This document shows, piece after piece, positions 6,523 through 7,092 of a stretch of DNA of 7,092 nucleotides. Position 1 is the first letter of the stretch. Each line of letters starts with the position of its first letter. This DNA comes from Balneolales bacterium. GTDB lineage: Bacteria > Bacteroidota > Rhodothermia > Balneolales > Natronogracilivirgulaceae. The DNA is taken from NCBI GenBank assembly GCA_007131625.1, contig SLQC01000219.1, positions 1 through 7,092 on the forward strand, in the 5' to 3' direction. A model generated the notes under the pieces. The model was not told the origin of the DNA. It saw only the letters and a program-made list of their open reading frames with translations, and searched no databases. The position numbers and the translations under genes are program-made.

Positions 6523-6529
6523 GTGCCAT

Positions 6530-6765
6530 TATTGATGGTTAAAAGTAACGACCATGAGCAGGTACTCCAGTCATGGTAAAAAAACGATGGTATAAAAGCT
6601 GTATATAAATGTCTTCTTTCTCGGATTCATCCCTCTTAATACGCGGAATTACACCCTGGCTATTTTTTATATATCTATTCACTGTCATCCGACTAAATTT
6701 CAAAACAGGGATCCCAGTGACACAAATTATTGATAATCAATATACGTTATTGCATTTTCAAAAGC
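6530..6765 (-). other. Non-coding leader upstream of the lipoprotein pair
   Basis: About 235 AT-rich bases separate the lipoprotein pair from the transposase debris. The promoter of the pair should lie here, but I cannot place a convincing TTTG / TAnnTTTG pair on the minus strand. The only structures I see are the inverted repeat at 6551-6577 and a 49-codon open frame (6688 to 6539) with no ribosome site and no recognisable similarity. Confidence 0.4.
6551..6577. repeat. Inverted repeat in the leader of the lipoprotein pair
   Basis: ACCATGA (6551-6557) and TCATGGT (6571-6577) are perfect 7-bp arms around 13 bases, 40 bp upstream of the chosen start at 6511. It could be an operator or a leader hairpin. 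It is not a terminator for the minus strand, because the T run lies before it rather than after it in that direction. Confidence 0.4.
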
Positions 6766-6987
6766 CTACCCCACCCAATGTAAAATCCAGATTAAGCTGA
6801 CCAACAGGAGGTTTTTTTGCCTCGAATTCCATAGACTCTTATTAGTGCTTCTCAGTAACTCAAGCACGTCCAGCATGCTGATCAAATTAATCCGAATCAG
6901 CGAAGCCACCACCGAAAAGGCTTTTCTCGCCTCCAACATTTTCTCCTTCGCGAAGCGGTACATCCACCGGCGTATGCATACGAGCAA
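6766..6987 (-). pseudogene. Probable remnant of a transposase C-terminus, IS4-like
   Basis: The minus-strand frame ends in about 60 residues including KAFSVVASLIRINLISMLDV and LELLRSTNKSLWNSRQ before a stop at 6766. The ASLIRINL stretch followed by a short polar tail resembles the C-terminal helix of some IS4-type transposases from Bacteroidota. No DDE residues are present, because only the tail remains. It is not related to the C-terminus of the transposase at 3-1379. It begins directly after the stop of the IS66-type fragment, so one element probably landed in or next to the other. Without a search this stays a tentative identification. Confidence 0.4.
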
Positions 6988-7092
6988 CTACACCCTTGAT
7001 TTAAAATTCTGTGGATAGAGGGATCGTACATCCTCGTACCTGGTATCCAGGATATGTTGCAACACATAATGCAGCCAATCATAAGGATTGAC
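6988..7092 (-). CDS. C-terminal end of an IS66-type transposase (TnpC), partial
   Basis: The last 34 codons of a gene enter from the right edge and stop at TAG (6988-6990). The translation begins VNPYDWLHYVLQHILDTRYE and ends SLYPQNFKSRV. This follows the IS66 C-terminal domain pattern, [VI][DN]P-x-x-WL-x-x-VL-x-x-I near the start and LLP-x-NW near the end, here with LYPQNF. IS66 TnpC is the DDE transposase of three-gene IS66 elements. Whether the copy is intact depends on sequence beyond the window; its expected terminal repeat is not visible downstream of the stop, suggesting truncation. Confidence 0.65.
   Translation of the reverse strand, partial: VNPYDWLHYVLQHILDTRYEDVRSLYPQNFKSRV

Noticed and set aside
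6539..6688. 49-codon minus-strand open frame before the lipoprotein pair
   Set aside because: It has no ribosome site, no recognisable similarity and a length expected by chance. I leave it as leader sequence.
1..7092. Novel defence, CRISPR or toxin-antitoxin system
   Set aside because: No nuclease, helicase, methyltransferase, reverse transcriptase, spacer array or paired small genes are visible. The intact non-mobile genes are glycosidase-like secreted proteins.

Overview
The window looks like accessory DNA from a bacterium of the Bacteroidota/Balneolota/Rhodothermota side of the FCB group. The evidence is two decayed type IX secretion (T9SS) C-terminal sorting domains of the YPNPFNPTT type, two putative lipoproteins, mostly weak Shine-Dalgarno sequences, AT-rich spacers and the kinds of transposase present. 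The exact lineage cannot be fixed from the sequence alone.

Layout from left to right. (1) Positions 4-1521 are an apparently intact IS4-family insertion sequence. It has one 458-aa transposase on the minus strand, perfect 17-bp terminal inverted repeats, and a hairpin directly in front of the transposase start codon. (2) Positions 1529-1558 are a five-copy hexamer repeat. (3) Positions 1679-1949 are a wrecked minus-strand gene: a piece of a third relative of the two lipoproteins further right, joined by an internal deletion to the end of a T9SS sorting domain. (4) Positions 2153-3862, on the plus strand, encode a 569-aa secreted protein with a predicted glycosidase-like beta-propeller and a C-terminal beta-sandwich. 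(5) Positions 3867-4018 hold the first part of another T9SS sorting domain on the minus strand, broken by a frameshift and a nonsense codon. (6) Positions 4015-5268 and 5258-6511 are two overlapping, tandem, roughly two-thirds identical genes on the minus strand for putative lipoproteins with a GH43/GH32-like beta-propeller. (7) Positions 6530-6765 are a non-coding leader. (8) Positions 6766-7092 hold transposase debris: an IS4-like tail and the C-terminus of an IS66-type transposase that runs off the right edge.

The intact non-mobile genes all look like surface or secreted glycan-active or glycan-binding proteins. The two lipoproteins are probably made from one mRNA (upstream gene 5258-6511, then 4015-5268). 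The 569-aa gene faces them and converges on the same junction. The most informative observation is the history written in the debris. The family appears once to have had a propeller body followed by a T9SS sorting domain. The downstream lipoprotein stops one frame away from such a domain. The third relative kept the end of one after losing most of its body. The 569-aa gene now occupies the space between the two broken domains. I found no sign of a defence system, CRISPR array, tRNA or rRNA in this window.
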